In this document: positions 61,131-64,000 of the stretch, piece after piece
Layout: each line of letters begins with the position of its first letter
Numbering within the stretch: position 1 is the stretch's first letter
Assembly (NCBI RefSeq): GCF_042242105.1
Contig: NC_092020.1
Span: 17,080,788 to 17,144,787 of the forward strand
Direction of reading: 5' to 3'
Source of the DNA: Pempheris klunzingeri
Taxonomy: Eukaryota; Chordata; Actinopteri; Acropomatiformes; Pempheridae
Length of the DNA: 64,000 bases
The notes under the pieces: generated by a model
Databases searched by the model: none
What the model was told of the DNA's origin: nothing
The model's input: only the letters and a program-made list of their open reading frames with translations
Translations under genes and position numbers: made by a program

Positions 61131-63571
61131 TTCTATTTTCTTTAAATTAGTTTCTGTTAGTTTTGTCCCTGTGTCCTGTTGAAGTGTGTGGCTGAGTCTG
61201 TCGCTGCAGCAGCAATGATGTATGTTAATGAGTGCAAATCTCCATAGTGATGGAGTGATGAGAGACAGCTCCTCTGATTGGTTCTTTTCATTTCTATGAG
61301 CACACCTGGCTCTCTTGAGGTCTGTTGGGAAAACAGGATCTCTTCTCCCACCTCATTTAAGTATATTTAATCAACATCAACACATGAATGTATGTGTCTG
61401 TTAAGTAGCCTGTCATGTCATGGAAGAAGGTCACACCATTGAAACCTAATATTTTGGTTCTCAACTAAATAGCTAACAGTATTTTGTGCAGGTTAATACT
61501 CTCTGAGCTACTCCTTCATATGTTTTATCCCAGATCTACCGATTATGGGTTATAATATCTGCATCAATTATTCACAATGTGTCACTGTTGTTACAGTAAT
61601 GCATGTAAATACAGTAACAATGTATCAACAGTAACATCTTGTAATAAATGCAGATGTGTAGTAGATGTTTCTTGCACGTTGACACTTAGTCTGAGGAGTA
61701 ACCCTTCAAAGCCTTACTGCTCTGCTCTCTTTATTTAGATGTGAATCATCTCATTTCAGAGTCAGTGCCTTCCTTGATACAGGCCTAAGCATGGTTAAGA
61801 TGCACTTCATCCATCCTGTGCCGCTGTGTGTATCACTTAGCAACAGTTACCCTGTTATACAGGGTGCTTCAAATTTTAATTTTTTGCCTTTTTTATGAAG
61901 GTGGAGGGAAACATGATGAGTGAGATATGATGTGAAATCGAGATTCTGGTTTAGATTGAAAGCCAGGACTTTTCAGTGACATGATCTACACGATGGATCA
62001 CTGTGCCATCTAGATTAGACAGCCCAGCATCTTTTTACATATGAATGTGTGTGATTCATCCATGCTCTAGAATTAGATTCCTTTTTCTTGTGAATGTAGA
62101 TCAGCTCTTCTAGCCCACAGTGTTGTTAGCTTAGTTTCATTGGTGTCTCAAAATGCATGCTCAATTATACTGTCTGCTAAACATACAGCCTGCTGTTCTG
62201 GTTACATGCACCACAGTGTGCTGAATAAATACAGAACAAACCATGTGACCTTTTGCAAATGTCCTTATTGGCTTTGAGGTCAGTGTATTCTCTGTGGTAT
62301 TGTGTGATTTCTACCACATATACAATTTCATGGCATAGAATTGGAGACTGATTAGAGTAACTGTTTACCTTTTGTGCGTTGAAAAAGCTTTAAAAAGCAC
62401 AGTCTGAGAACAAACGTGGAGTGATCTTGCACTTCCACTGGGTATTAGTCGTAGACTTTGACCCTTATAAGCTTCTTTAACTGGAGAGCATTGATGCAGC
62501 TGTAGAATACTGATAATCAGTGCAAGACTACTTATCCTGTCAGTTGTCTTTGCTCTGTCCAGCTCCTGGTAACTCTGATATCTGGTTTGTGGCAGCTAAT
62601 TCAGGAGGATTGTTTAGTCAGAATCTCTAAAGTTATGTAGTCAGTCTTAAAATGGCCACATCAAGACAGCTGCTCATGTTACTTATTCCTTCATCTTTCT
62701 CTCGACTTATAAATCCTATAAATCTTAGTTCAGGGGCCACAAAGCATATCCGATGAGTTGGTGAGTGAACAAACATCATCACTTAATTTGTGTCACGTCA
62801 TGGCCCGTTGTCCCCTACCAGAGAATGTGGCACTAGAGTGTAGATTCAATGTTCATACAGATGAGACATGTGTGCCATGCTGTACTCTAAGAACCCATGA
62901 TCAGTGTCTGAGCACATTATGAACGTTTTCTATATCCTAAGACATCCTGGTAAAGGTTGATTCTTACTTTGATGATGTTCGTTGCCTTCATGTTACCATT
63001 GCAGTTCACTTAAGAAAAATGTGTCTTACCCTGGTGGCAAATAAGGCTGCACTTTCTATAGCTGCTTAATGCAGAGACGCCTTGCAATGATTCACTGCAC
63101 AAAAATCTTTTGAGTTTCAGTTAGTAGCACCTTGATGACTTTTCCAGTTAGGGATGGGAGTTATGATAATATTTCATTACAGTTGTATCACAATTATATA
63201 TTGGTTTTGCAAAATGCAATGATATGCACATATTCACCCCTACTTCAGATACTGTCTAGGGCTGCAGCAGCAATGATGTATGTTATGTACTATGGAGATG
63301 CTTCAAATGCGTGCTCTGCTCATAGAAACCTCTGCTGCATATCAAATCAAGCGCATCCTAAACTAACAGCCAGCCACGGGCGATCTACATGTTTTGTCTT
63401 CACTTTTGGGGAGCTGTCTTGCTGCTGCATGTGCAAATTATTTCCTGGATGCTGGGAATACTGCAGCAGTCCAGAGTAGAAGAGTGTTATACAACAGAAA
63501 AATGAAAATCAAATGTCTGGAGCAGGAGGCAAAGCACCATAGTCCCCTGAAAAAAGATCATCATCTGTTGA

Positions 63572-63811
63572 TTGGAAGTATTCAGAGTTAGGGCAAGTGA
63601 TGTTAAGCAGGAACAAACCATATGCAAGCAATGCATGAGACTTGTGTCTGCACTGCAAAGCAACAGAACGAACTTGTTCAACCACCTTAAAACACGCCAC
63701 AAGCTACAGTACGATAATTGCATGATGGCCAAGAAGAACAATCACGCCAACGTTACCTCACGTAATTCCCATTCTTGTGCAGTGTCAACTCAGACATCAC
63801 ATTCTAACTAA
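63572..63811 (+). pseudogene. BED-type zinc-finger fragment of a hAT/ZBED transposase
   Basis: The frame contains a BED-finger pattern: ICKQCMRLVSALQ, then NRTNLFNHLKTRHKLQY. The C-x2-C pair and the H-x4-H pair (HLKTRH) are intact, and NLFNHLKxxHKLQY is a signature of hAT transposase N-termini and host ZBED genes. A stop follows soon after (79 codons). No RNase-H-like core or dimerisation region is seen before the window end, so this is probably a broken fragment. A domesticated ZBED exon is possible but not supported. Confidence 0.6.
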
Positions 63812-64000
63812 TTTTGCGCAAAAAGTTTTGTTACAGCTTTATTTATATTTTGCTTATTAGGAGATACACTGTGAATAAGAACCAGTCTCTCATTTTAATG
63901 CAAAGATTTGTAGCACAACATGGAGGTGAAGACACTCTTCTGTTTATATAAAAGTGAAAGTACAATGAGAACATTTTGTCTCTAAAATCAATGAATAATT

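Larger units (their letters stand above)
56982..63571 (+). other. Presumed large first intron of the unrecognised gene, repeat-rich
   Basis: No confirmed exon. One exon-like segment exists (59677-59823, listed separately). The stretch holds poly-T (about 57917) and poly-A (58467) runs, a fish repeat fragment (59170-59275), a CTCF-like core (60421-60435), a hAT-like MITE (60842-61130), and two copies of a 25-base phrase (61203 and 63257). Confidence 0.5.

Overview
The window is nuclear DNA of a percomorph-type bony fish. It is AT-rich and intron-rich, with canonical GT-AG splice sites. It is scattered with interspersed repeats of kinds common in teleosts: hAT-like MITEs, a LINE remnant, and a short 'taaaagta' element present in many copies. 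No prokaryotic, viral, rRNA or tRNA features were seen. I rebuilt the genes by hand from splice sites, reading-frame phase and protein-family motifs, so no homology search stands behind any name.

Layout from left to right. (1) About 2.3-15.8 kb, plus strand: the 3' part of an alpha-PIX/ARHGEF6 Rho-GEF gene, with 19 exons covering linker, SH3, DH, PH, GIT-binding region and coiled coil; the CH-domain exons lie upstream of the window. (2) 20.2-21.8 kb, minus: cd40lg, a four-exon TNF-family ligand. (3) 23.8-29.4 kb, minus: a four-exon TMT/encephalopsin-group opsin with the retinal lysine. (4) 33.5-38.4 kb, minus: vgll1, a TEAD cofactor with a Tondu motif, a LINE remnant in its intron and a TATA promoter. 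(5) 39.4-50.6 kb, minus: adgrg4 (GPR112-like adhesion GPCR), 28 coding exons and about 1226 residues, with signal peptide, pentraxin/LamG, SEA-like region, HormR-like region, GAIN/GPS and 7TM. (6) 52.1-54.8 kb, plus: an EDA2R (XEDAR)-like TNF receptor carrying a C-terminal death-domain-like module. (7) From 56.9 kb, plus: the first coding exon of an unrecognised gene in a CpG-rich promoter; the rest of the window looks like its intron(s), filled with repeats.

The order adgrg4 - vgll1 - cd40lg - arhgef6, with arhgef6 oriented against the other three, matches the human Xq26.3 neighbourhood (ADGRG4 - BRS3 - HTATSF1 - VGLL1 - CD40LG - ARHGEF6). This shared order strongly supports the names. Differences from human are the opsin between cd40lg and vgll1, the absence of BRS3 and HTATSF1, and an eda2r-like gene abutting adgrg4. 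The genes do not form one pathway: they include an immune ligand, a TNF receptor, a light sensor, a transcription cofactor, an orphan adhesion receptor and a cytoskeletal GEF.

The most interesting observations are the opsin inside an immune-gene synteny block, the death-domain-bearing EDA2R-like receptor, several micro-exons (21, 28, 28 and 23 nt) and NAGNAG acceptors, two splice acceptors whose tract is a (TG)n microsatellite, and four CTCF-like cores in two convergent pairs, one of which abuts the adgrg4 stop codon.
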